Source: Ferdinandcohnia humi_A
GTDB taxonomy: Bacteria > Bacillota > Bacilli > Bacillales > Bacillaceae_L
Direction: 5' to 3'
Length of the DNA: 64,000 nucleotides
NCBI GenBank assembly: GCA_047608075.1
Contig: JBLKRX010000013.1
Coordinates: 1-64,000 of the forward strand
Shown: in pieces, positions 16,686 to 24,520 of the stretch
How positions within the stretch are numbered: the stretch's first letter is position 1
Layout: each line of letters starts with the position of its first letter
Program-made: the position numbers and the translations under genes
Notes under the pieces: generated by a model
What the model was told of the DNA's origin: nothing
Seen by the model: the letters and a program-made list of their open reading frames with translations, nothing else
Databases searched by the model: none

Positions 16686-18224
16686 GTGATAATTAAACGC
16701 GCACTTGTAAGCGTATCTGATAAAGAGGGACTTATTCCATTTGTAAAAGGACTTATTGAAAATGGGGTTGAGGTTATTTCTACTGGAGGGACAAAGCGTA
16801 CTCTTGAGGAAGCTGGCCTTTCCGTTATCGGTATTTCTGAAGTAACGGGGTTTCCAGAAATAATGGATGGACGTGTGAAAACGTTACATCCGAATATTCA
16901 TGGTGGCTTACTTGCTGTAAGGGAAAATGAAGAGCATCTACAACAGCTTCAGGAGCACAAAATTACACCGATTGATCTTGTGGTTGTAAATTTGTATCCT
17001 TTTCAACAAACCATTGCAAAACCAAATGTAGAGTTTGCAGATGCAATTGAAAATATTGATATTGGTGGACCGTCCATGTTACGTTCTGCAGCGAAAAATC
17101 ATCAGTATGTAACGGTTGTTGTGGATCCTAAGGATTATGATAGTGTGCTACAAGAGATTACTGAAAATAAAGAGGTAAACGCTGAAACGAAACAAAGACT
17201 TGCGGCTAAGGTATTCCGTCATACGGCAGCCTACGACGCAGTGATTGCGGAGTTTTTAACCAATGCAGCTGGAGAAGAAAATCCAGAATCCTTAACAGTA
17301 ACATATGAGAAAAAACAGGATCTTCGCTATGGGGAAAATCCTCATCAGAAGGCGGCATTTTATAAAAAACCACTTCCTACGGCTTTATCCATTGCATCCT
17401 CAGTTCAATTACACGGTAAAGAATTATCGTACAATAATATAAATGACACTGATGCGGCTCTACAAATCGTAAGGGAGTTCAATGAGCCAGCAGTAGTTGC
17501 TGTAAAACATATGAATCCATGCGGTGTAGGAGTTGGTACAACAGTTGAAGAAGCCTACCAGAAGGCGTATGAAGCAGACTCGACTTCCATTTTTGGTGGC
17601 ATTGTTGCTTTAAACCGTGAAGTGGATGCACCCACAGCTCGAAAAATGCACGACATTTTCTTAGAAATCATTATTGCCCCATCCTTTAGTGAAGAGGCTT
17701 TTGAAATCCTTTCATCGAAGAAAAACCTACGCTTGTTAACTGTTGATTTTTCAACGGATACAAACGTTGAGAAAAAGCTTGTTTCAGTGCGTGGAGGCTT
17801 ACTTGTTCAAGAGGAGGATGCTTATTCTTTTGATGATGCAACGATTTCAATACCTACCAAGCGTGAACCGTCCGAGAAGGAATGGGCTGACCTAAAACTT
17901 GCTTGGAAGGTTGTTAAGCATGTGAAATCAAATGCCATTGTTCTTGCTAAGGATGACATGACAATTGGAATTGGTGCAGGGCAAATGAACCGCGTGGGTG
18001 CAGCAAATATCGCTATCGCACAGGCAGGGGAACTTGCACAAGGATCAGCACTTGCTTCAGATGCTTTTTTCCCAATGGATGATACAGTTGAAGCAGCAGC
18101 GAAGGCTGGTGTTACTGCTATTATTCAACCAGGTGGTTCCATTCGTGATGAGGACTCTATTAAAAAAGCCGATGAGTATGGAATTGCAATGATATTCACC
18201 GGGATTCGTCATTTTAAGCACTAA
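16686..18224 (+). CDS. purH: Bifunctional AICAR formyltransferase/IMP cyclohydrolase PurH
   Basis: A 512-aa enzyme for the last two steps to IMP. The N-terminal MGS-like IMP cyclohydrolase domain (VSVSDKEGLIPF, STGGTKRTL, VKTLHPNIHGGLL) is followed by the AICAR transformylase domain (LRYGENPHQKAAF, VAVKHMNPCGVGVG, DAFFPMDDTVE). GTG start at 16686 with AGGGAG ~11 nt upstream. Length agrees with B. subtilis PurH. Confidence 0.98.
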   Translation: MIIKRALVSVSDKEGLIPFVKGLIENGVEVISTGGTKRTLEEAGLSVIGISEVTGFPEIMDGRVKTLHPNIHGGLLAVRENEEHLQQLQEHKITPIDLVVVNLYPFQQTIAKPNVEFADAIENIDIGGPSMLRSAAKNHQYVTVVVDPKDYDSVLQEITENKEVNAETKQRLAAKVFRHTAAYDAVIAEFLTNAAGEENPESLTVTYEKKQDLRYGENPHQKAAFYKKPLPTALSIASSVQLHGKELSYNNINDTDAALQIVREFNEPAVVAVKHMNPCGVGVGTTVEEAYQKAYEADSTSIFGGIVALNREVDAPTARKMHDIFLEIIIAPSFSEEAFEILSSKKNLRLLTVDFSTDTNVEKKLVSVRGGLLVQEEDAYSFDDATISIPTKREPSEKEWADLKLAWKVVKHVKSNAIVLAKDDMTIGIGAGQMNRVGAANIAIAQAGELAQGSALASDAFFPMDDTVEAAAKAGVTAIIQPGGSIRDEDSIKKADEYGIAMIFTGIRHFKH

Positions 18225-18256
18225 GTTTCCGAAAAAGTAGATAAGAGGTGAATAAA

Positions 18257-19525
18257 ATGAAGGTACTCATCATTGGACGTGGTGGCCGTGAACATACGAT
18301 TGCTTGGAAGGTTTCACAAAGTCAAAAGGTTGATAAGGTTTTTGTGGCTCCTGGTAATCCAGGGATGAAGGATGTTGCCTCATTAGTAAACATTAATGAA
18401 ACAGATTTTGCTTCTTTAATAAGCTTTGCAAAGGCGGAAAAGATAGATTTAACAATTGTTGGACCAGAGGTTCCGTTAATGAATGGGATTGTAAATCAAT
18501 TCGAGGCTGAAGGTTTACTTATTTTTGGCCCTAAAAAGGAAGCAGCTTTTATTGAAGGCAGCAAATCGTTTGCAAAGGAAATTATGAAAAAATACAAGAT
18601 TCCGACCGCGGAATATGATACCTTTACATCCTTTGAAGAAGCAAAGTCATATATTTTAAAAAAGGGTGCTCCCATAGTTATTAAGGCTGACGGTTTAGCA
18701 GCTGGAAAGGGTGTTACCGTGGCTATGACTATTGACGAAGCACTTGAAAGTTTGTATGACATGATGCAGGCAGGAAAGTTTGGGGAAGCTAGTACACAGG
18801 TTGTGATTGAAGAGTTTTTAGAGGGAGAAGAGTTCTCCTTGATGGCCTTCGTAGACGGTGAAAATGCCTATCCAATGGTGATTTCTCAGGATCACAAGCG
18901 TGCATTTGATAATGATGAAGGTCCAAATACAGGAGGGATGGGTGCGTATTCACCAGTTCCGCAAGTTCCAACCGAAGTTGTTAAGGAAGCCGTTGAAACC
19001 ATTATTATGCCAACTGTAAAAGCGATGGAATTGGAGAATAGACATTTTACCGGTGTCTTATATGCGGGGCTTATTTTAACGTCTAATGGACCTAAAGTAA
19101 TTGAGTTCAATGCTAGATTTGGGGATCCTGAAACACAGGTTGTCCTTCCAAGATTAGAGAATGATCTTGTGGAGGTAATCCTCGGTTTGCTGAATAAGAG
19201 ACAAGTTGAATTACATTGGTCTGATTCAGCAGTAATCGGTGTGGTTTTTGCCTCAAAGGGCTACCCAGAAAGCTATGAATCAGGTGTAGCTATTGAGGGG
19301 CTTGGGGAACTTAGTAGTAGAATAACAGTCTTTCATTCAGGAACGGATCTAAACGATGAAAAATTTGTAACGAATGGTGGCAGGGTTCTAACAGTTGTAG
19401 CACAGGCAGAACATCTTGAAGATGCACAAGCTTTTGCCTACGAAGAAGCAAAGAAAATAAAATGTTCCAACCTTTTTTATCGAAAGGATATTGGGAACAA
19501 GGCTATTTTACGCGTTTCTTTCTAA
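18257..19525 (+). CDS. purD: Phosphoribosylamine-glycine ligase PurD
   Basis: A 422-aa ATP-grasp ligase making GAR from phosphoribosylamine and glycine. It opens with VLIIGRGGREHTIAWK, then the ATP-grasp PIVIKADGLAAGKGV and FNARFGDPETQVVLPRL. ATG 18257 lies 6 nt after AGAGGTG; GTG 18248 overlaps that site and is less likely. Last gene of the operon; its final 23 nt overlap, in antisense, the small gene at 19503-19610. Confidence 0.98.
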   Translation: MKVLIIGRGGREHTIAWKVSQSQKVDKVFVAPGNPGMKDVASLVNINETDFASLISFAKAEKIDLTIVGPEVPLMNGIVNQFEAEGLLIFGPKKEAAFIEGSKSFAKEIMKKYKIPTAEYDTFTSFEEAKSYILKKGAPIVIKADGLAAGKGVTVAMTIDEALESLYDMMQAGKFGEASTQVVIEEFLEGEEFSLMAFVDGENAYPMVISQDHKRAFDNDEGPNTGGMGAYSPVPQVPTEVVKEAVETIIMPTVKAMELENRHFTGVLYAGLILTSNGPKVIEFNARFGDPETQVVLPRLENDLVEVILGLLNKRQVELHWSDSAVIGVVFASKGYPESYESGVAIEGLGELSSRITVFHSGTDLNDEKFVTNGGRVLTVVAQAEHLEDAQAFAYEEAKKIKCSNLFYRKDIGNKAILRVSF

Positions 19526-19610
19526 TATAGGTATAAGAAATAGCAATAATCCCACCAATCAATGTAACAAGTATAAATAACATATCTGATGCATATTCCC
19601 AAAAGTACAA
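19503..19610 (-). CDS. EYxxD-motif small membrane protein (35 aa)
   Basis: A short reading frame on the minus strand: TTG start at 19610 preceded by AAAGGAG nine nt upstream, ending in TAG at 19503. The product has an N-terminal EYASD motif (residues 5-9), one transmembrane helix (MLFILVTLIGGIIAIS) and a basic tail (RKKRVK). This matches a Bacillus family of ~35-aa EYxxD small membrane proteins of unknown role. It is convergent with, and overlaps the end of, purD. Confidence 0.75.
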   Translation of the reverse strand: MYFWEYASDMLFILVTLIGGIIAISYTYIRKKRVK

Positions 19611-19635
19611 CGAAATCGACTCCTTTCAAGGTAGT

Positions 19636-19671
19636 AAAAGGTAAGAAGGCACTATGCCCTCTTACCTTTTT
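19636..19671. terminator. Terminator downstream of the purine operon
   Basis: AAAAGGTAAGA pairs with TCTTACCTTTTT around GGCACTATGCCC. It works on the plus strand (pur operon) and probably also for the minus-strand gene at 19690. It lies upstream of the EYxxD gene. Confidence 0.85.
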
Positions 19672-19689
19672 ATGATGGGCTTCCTCAGC

Positions 19690-19950
19690 TTACGTTGGGT
19701 TAATGACTGAGAGGAATTTCGCTTCATCATCTTCATTTTGTTGATTTCTCTCTGTATATTCTTTAAATAATGCTGTTAATGGACAGTAGCGTGTTATACC
19801 CTCCGCTACCTTCATTCCACCAAGCAATGCAACGATGAGAAAACTTTCACGCCAAGGCCGTTTTACCATTTTTGCGGTAGACCAAGCAAGCATGGTAAAA
19901 CCAAGGGTTATGCGTACTAAGGCATTAATCATTCCTATATTTGGTTTCAT
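19690..19950 (-). CDS. DUF2892 (YgaP-like) membrane protein
   Basis: An 86-aa protein with the DUF2892 pattern: short N-terminal MKPNIGMINALVRITLG, two hydrophobic stretches (residues ~10-25 and ~35-50) and the RYCPLTALF motif with a single Cys. In other proteins this module is fused to rhodanese domains. Function unknown. The ~20 C-terminal residues are acidic and polar. Monocistronic. Confidence 0.8.
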   Translation of the reverse strand: MKPNIGMINALVRITLGFTMLAWSTAKMVKRPWRESFLIVALLGGMKVAEGITRYCPLTALFKEYTERNQQNEDDEAKFLSVINPT

Positions 19951-20103
19951 ATTTATACCCCCAATGTCATAACTTAACTAAAGCAACTAAAATTCACAAA
20001 AAATTTAATAATTATCTAAACTCTTTAGTGCGTTAAATTGCTTCATATGTTACGATAATAATAAGCTTTTTTGAAGGCTTTGGTAGAGATTGGAGAGATG
20101 TTT

Positions 20104-21846
20104 ATGCCTGATCAACGGTACCGTTGGAAGAATAAGCAACTTAGAGAACATGTTGCTGTAATAGATGGGAAAAAGTCACCAACGATTTTATTGAAAAATG
20201 TAACATACTTAAATCAAATTCTAAAAAAATGGCTCAACGCTCATATTTGGATCTATCAGGACCGCATTGTATATGTTGGCCAGCAACTACCATCAGAGAT
20301 TTCAGACTGTGAAGTCATAGAATGTGATGGGAAATTTTTAGTGCCTGGTTATATGGAACCTCATGCACATACATTTCATTTATATAATCCCCATACATTT
20401 GCTCAATATGCATCCCAAAGTGGAACGACTACTCTTATTAATGATAACTTGGTGCTTGCTTTACAATTGACAAAAAAGAAAGCGTTTTCTTTTCTGAACG
20501 AAATGAAAAACCTACCTGTATCAATGTACTGGTGGTGTCGCTTTGATCCTCAAACAGAAATCCATAATGAAGAGTTAACATTCTCGAATGGAAATGTAAT
20601 CAGCTGGCTTGAACATGATTCGGTTGTTCAAGGGGGAGAGTTAACCGGCTGGCCAAAGCTTTTAGCCGGGGATGATTTAATGCTTCATTGGATCCAAGAG
20701 GCAAAGAGGATTGGTAAGAAAATTGAAGGACATTTTCCTGGTGCATCTGAAAAGACGCTTTCCAAATTAATGTTATTAGGTGCAGATTGTGATCATGAAT
20801 CAATGACCGGTACCGATGTAATGAATCGATTGCTTCAAGGTTACACCGTTTCCCTACGTAATTCTTCAGTACGTCCAGACTTAGCAAAAATACTTGATGA
20901 GATTCACGAGTTGGGTATTAATCAATATGATAAGTTTGTTTTTACCACTGACGGTTCACCACCTGCTTTTTATGAGCAAGGCATTATTGATAATATGATC
21001 CGTATCGCAATTGAAAAAGGTGTGCCATTAATCGATGCCTATAATATGGCTACAATCAATGTTGCCCGACATTTCAATATGGAGCATCTGCATGGAATGA
21101 TTGCGACAGGTAGAATTGCGAATATTAATATCTTATCTGCAAAAGATAATCCAACGCCTGAGTCAGTGCTTGCAAAAGGAAAATGGGTAAAGCGCGAAAA
21201 TGAGCAAAACAATAACTTTGGTCAATTTCCATGGAAAAGTAACGGGTTTACAAATCTATCGATAAACTGGGAGCTTACAATGGACGATATGCAGTTCTCT
21301 ATGCCATTTGGCATGAAAATGGAGAATGCTGTTATTATGAAGCCTTATTCGATTACAATTGATGCCTCCTATGATGAGCTTTCAATGACACATGATGAAA
21401 GCTTTATAATGTTAGTTGACCGAAATGGTAAATGGCGTATAAATACGATTATTAAAGGGTTTGCGAACCGTGTGTCAGGATTTGCAAGTTCCTTTTCCAA
21501 TACGGGTGATTTTGTACTTATTGGAAAGAATAAACAAGACATGTTACTTGCCTTTAATCGTATGAAGGAACTGGGTGGTGGAATAGTCTTAGCCGAGGAG
21601 GGAAAGGTGATTCATGAAATTCCACTGGAGCTAGGAGGTATTACGTCAGATACACCAGTTGTTGAATTGGCCAAATTAGAAAAGGAATTTGAAGAGTTAG
21701 TGAGAGAGCGTGGATACAACCATAGTGACCCAATTTATACGTTATCATTCTTATCATCCACCCATTTACCTTATATACGCATAACGCCTCAAGGAATTTA
21801 TGATGTTATGAATAAAATAGTACTCTTTCCGTCAATAATGCGTTAA
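20104..21846 (+). CDS. yerA: Adenine deaminase-like amidohydrolase YerA
   Basis: About 580 aa, similar in length and start (MPDQRYRWKNKQLREHV) to B. subtilis YerA. Amidohydrolase domain: metal motif VPGYMEPHAHTFH, then EGHFPGA and TTDGSPPA; an adenine-deaminase C-terminal domain follows (GGGIVLAEEGKVIHE). Adenine deamination is the family activity but is not assured for YerA. ATG 20104 sits 6 nt after GGAGAG. Placement after the pur operon suggests purine salvage. Confidence 0.9.
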   Translation: MPDQRYRWKNKQLREHVAVIDGKKSPTILLKNVTYLNQILKKWLNAHIWIYQDRIVYVGQQLPSEISDCEVIECDGKFLVPGYMEPHAHTFHLYNPHTFAQYASQSGTTTLINDNLVLALQLTKKKAFSFLNEMKNLPVSMYWWCRFDPQTEIHNEELTFSNGNVISWLEHDSVVQGGELTGWPKLLAGDDLMLHWIQEAKRIGKKIEGHFPGASEKTLSKLMLLGADCDHESMTGTDVMNRLLQGYTVSLRNSSVRPDLAKILDEIHELGINQYDKFVFTTDGSPPAFYEQGIIDNMIRIAIEKGVPLIDAYNMATINVARHFNMEHLHGMIATGRIANINILSAKDNPTPESVLAKGKWVKRENEQNNNFGQFPWKSNGFTNLSINWELTMDDMQFSMPFGMKMENAVIMKPYSITIDASYDELSMTHDESFIMLVDRNGKWRINTIIKGFANRVSGFASSFSNTGDFVLIGKNKQDMLLAFNRMKELGGGIVLAEEGKVIHEIPLELGGITSDTPVVELAKLEKEFEELVRERGYNHSDPIYTLSFLSSTHLPYIRITPQGIYDVMNKIVLFPSIMR

Positions 21847-21887
21847 AATATAAAAGGATATTTTTAGTAATATCTAGGAAAAAGGTT

Positions 21888-22952
21888 GTGGCTCAATCTA
21901 TGAAAAGAAGCTTATTACTATTCGGTGTCATACTATTACTTTTTTCAGCAGCATGTAGCCAAAAAGAGGAAGTAACCAGAGAAAATAACGAGCAAGAGCC
22001 AACACAAGTTGAATCTGAAAAGATTAAAGAATCGGGTTCAACATTTTCAAATGTTTTTCCGCTTACTGGAATTGGAACGAATGAAGAAATAGAAACACGT
22101 CCGTTTGCAGTGATGATTAATAATCATCCCAAAGCCCGTCAACAATCAGGATTGCATATGGCTGATATTGTGTATGAAGTGTTAGCAGAGGGTGATGTTA
22201 CTAGATTTTTAGCCATTTACCATAGTGAGCAGCCTGAAGTAATTGGTCCAGTACGCAGTGCAAGAGATTACTATATAGAATTAAGTAAAGGCTATGATGC
22301 GTTATACGTAGCCCATGGATGGAGTCCAGAAGCACAACGAATTTTAACAAGTGGCGAGGTTGATAACCTTAACGGGATGGTCTACGACGGTAGTCTATTT
22401 TGGAGAGCCAAAGACCGCGTCGCTCCACACAATTCCTATATTTCTACTGATAATATAGAGAAGGGTGCAAAAAGATTAGGCTACTCCGTGAAAGAAAAGG
22501 TTACTGCTCTACCATTTTTAACAGAGGAAGATAGTAAAAATATTAATGGGACAACTGCGGAACATGTGAGAGTTTCCTATTCATCAAGAGATACATTTGC
22601 AGCGGTTTATAATTTTAATGCAGAAGAAGGTAAATATGAACGTTATAGTGGAGGAGAACAAACTGTTGACCGTGAATCAGATACACCAGTTCTTCTTGAT
22701 AACATACTAATTGTAGAGATGGGTCATCAGGTTTTAGATGATGCCGGTAGAAGAGCTATCAACCTAACCTCTGGAGGGAAAGGGTTTTTACTTCAAAAAG
22801 GAAAAGCAAATGAAATAGAATGGCATAATGTAGATGGTAGAATCATTCCTTTTAAGGATGGAAAAGAGGTTGGTTTTGTCCCAGGTAAAACATGGATAAA
22901 TATCATCCCAACATCACCAGGAATCGCAGGCGCTGTATCGTTTGGTAATTAA
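21888..22952 (+). CDS. yerB: DUF3048 domain lipoprotein YerB
   Basis: A 354-aa exported lipoprotein: signal peptide followed by the lipobox FSAAC, then a Glu/Lys-rich linker and the two DUF3048 domains (RPFAVMINNHPKARQQSG; GPVRSARDYYIELS; ILIVEMGHQV; WHNVDGRIIPF). It probably sits on the outer face of the membrane; the role is unknown. Start is GTG 21888 or ATG 21900 (MKRSLLLFG); the second gives a more usual signal peptide but a longer distance to the AAAGG site. Confidence 0.9.
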   Translation: MAQSMKRSLLLFGVILLLFSAACSQKEEVTRENNEQEPTQVESEKIKESGSTFSNVFPLTGIGTNEEIETRPFAVMINNHPKARQQSGLHMADIVYEVLAEGDVTRFLAIYHSEQPEVIGPVRSARDYYIELSKGYDALYVAHGWSPEAQRILTSGEVDNLNGMVYDGSLFWRAKDRVAPHNSYISTDNIEKGAKRLGYSVKEKVTALPFLTEEDSKNINGTTAEHVRVSYSSRDTFAAVYNFNAEEGKYERYSGGEQTVDRESDTPVLLDNILIVEMGHQVLDDAGRRAINLTSGGKGFLLQKGKANEIEWHNVDGRIIPFKDGKEVGFVPGKTWINIIPTSPGIAGAVSFGN

Positions 22953-22969
22953 CTAATAGAACTTAAGGT

Positions 22970-23199
22970 GAGTGTTCAAAAAGTCGACGAATCGCAAAAC
23001 AAGAAGGTCAAGAACGACAGCTTCGAGGACCAGAGCGAGGAAACTACGTTGAAATAGCCTCTTCGCAAGCTTGTGCTGAGGAATTCACCTCCTCGAATAA
23101 GCTAGTAGACGTAAGCATATATTCTAGGTATTCCTTTTAACTTTGTCTACCTTCTGTAGAGATTCGCAGCTTATCATTTGGTGACTTTTTGAACATCCT
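22970..23199. repeat. MITE-like repeat with the same ends as the pur-leader element
   Basis: GTGTTCAAAAAGTC at 22972 and its inverted partner GACTTTTTGAACATCCTC at 23182 bound ~225 bp of non-coding DNA. The interior differs from the 5465-5675 element. Near-identical CTTAAGG / CTTAAAGG flank the two ends. It lies between yerB and yerC. Confidence 0.8.
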
Positions 23200-23223
23200 C
23201 TTAAAGGTAAAAGGAGATCTAAT

Positions 23224-23526
23224 ATGCAAATTGATAAATTACGAGGTAAGGAACTTGACCAATTATTTAACGCTATTTTATCGTTAAACGACTTAGAGGA
23301 ATGCTATCGATTCTTTGATGATTTATGTACAGTAAATGAGATTCAGTCATTAGCACAACGCCTTGAGGTTGCAAGAATGCTTCAAGAAGGAAATACGTAT
23401 CACAAAATTGAAACAGAAACAGGTGCTAGTACTGCAACTATCTCACGTGTTAAGCGCTGCTTGAATTATGGAAACGATGCCTATCAAATGGCACTAGACC
23501 GTTTAAAAGAAACTGAAGGTCAATAA
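23224..23526 (+). CDS. yerC: YerC/YecD family TrpR-related regulator
   Basis: A 100-aa all-helical protein with a TrpR-like helix-turn-helix: LAQRLEVARMLQEGNTYHKI followed by TGASTATISRVKRCLNYG, the recognition helix. DNA binding is expected; the regulon is unknown. Preceded by AAAGGAG. Its own terminator follows at 23538. Conserved position between yerB and pcrB. Confidence 0.92.
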   Translation: MQIDKLRGKELDQLFNAILSLNDLEECYRFFDDLCTVNEIQSLAQRLEVARMLQEGNTYHKIETETGASTATISRVKRCLNYGNDAYQMALDRLKETEGQ

Positions 23527-23537
23527 TCATACAAGGA

Positions 23538-23568
23538 AAGTCGAAACTACAAGGTTTCGGCTTTTTTT
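23538..23568 (+). terminator. Terminator of yerC
   Basis: AAGTCGAAAC and GTTTCGGCTT pair around TACAAG, followed by seven T residues. Confidence 0.88.
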
Positions 23569-23583
23569 AATCCTAGATCGGTT

Positions 23584-23596
23584 GGTGCCTGACACC
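23584..23596. repeat. GGTGCCTGACACC dyad motif, copy 1
   Basis: A 13-bp partly palindromic motif in the yerC-pcrB gap. An identical copy is at 34336-34348 ahead of gatC. I recognise this sequence as recurrent in Bacillus intergenic DNA; its role is unknown. Confidence 0.7.
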
Positions 23597-23737
23597 TTTG
23601 TGGATAATGTGGATATGTGGATAACCGTATGTAAAAAGAGAAGGTGGAAATTGGCTATTGTTAATTGTGTGTAAGTGTTAATAGATGGGACGAGTTTTGT
23701 TATAATGGAGAAATGGAAATAGGAATGGAGGATCTTC

Positions 23738-24424
23738 ATGTACGATTTTAAAGAGTGGAGACATGTATTCAAGCTGGATCCAAATAAAGAGATTAGTGAT
23801 GAGCACTTAGATTTAATATGTGAGTCAGGTACAGATGCGATCATAGTTGGAGGCAGTGATGGAGTTACGTTAGATAATGTACTTTCTCTTATGTCGCGAA
23901 TTCGTCGCTACACAGTACCTTGTGCTTTAGAAATTACAACTATTGAGTCAGTTACCCCTGGCTTTGATTCATATTTTATACCAACTGTTTTAAATAGCCG
24001 AGATACTAGATGGATCGTTGGACTTCATCATGAGGCAGTGAAGGAATACGGCGATGTAATGAATTGGAATGAAATGTTTATGCAAGGGTATTGCATTTTA
24101 CATAAAGATTGTAAAGCAGCCCACTTAACCAATGCGGATACAGAGTTAAGCATCGACGATGTTGTCGCATATGCAACGATGTCTGAAAAGATGTTTTCTC
24201 TTCCTATCTTTTATCTAGAATATAGTGGTACGTACGGCGATACAGAAATAGTAAAGCAAGTAAAAAAGGTATTAGATAATACAAAGCTTTTCTATGGTGG
24301 CGGTATTAAGACGGAAGAGCAGGCGAAGGAAATGGCGATGTATGCTGACACAATAGTTGTAGGAAATATCATTTATGAAGATATTGATGCAGCGCTAAAA
24401 ACAGTACATGCTATTAAAGGATAA
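23738..24424 (+). CDS. pcrB: Heptaprenylglyceryl phosphate synthase PcrB
   Basis: A 228-aa TIM-barrel prenyltransferase joining heptaprenyl diphosphate to sn-glycerol-1-phosphate. It shows the start MYDFKEWRHVFKLDPNKE, phosphate-binding ESGTDAIIVGGSDGVT, IFYLEYSGTYGD and FYGGGI. It closely follows the B. subtilis protein throughout. GGAGGATCTTC precedes the ATG. First gene of the pcrB-pcrA-ligA-camS cluster. Confidence 0.97.
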   Translation: MYDFKEWRHVFKLDPNKEISDEHLDLICESGTDAIIVGGSDGVTLDNVLSLMSRIRRYTVPCALEITTIESVTPGFDSYFIPTVLNSRDTRWIVGLHHEAVKEYGDVMNWNEMFMQGYCILHKDCKAAHLTNADTELSIDDVVAYATMSEKMFSLPIFYLEYSGTYGDTEIVKQVKKVLDNTKLFYGGGIKTEEQAKEMAMYADTIVVGNIIYEDIDAALKTVHAIKG

Positions 24425-24520
24425 CTGTTGAAATGGTCTGATAATCTAATTGGCTTTTTGAAAGAAAATCATTTAAAATAGAACATATGTTTGATAAGTA
24501 AATTTGGGGCGGTGAATCGA

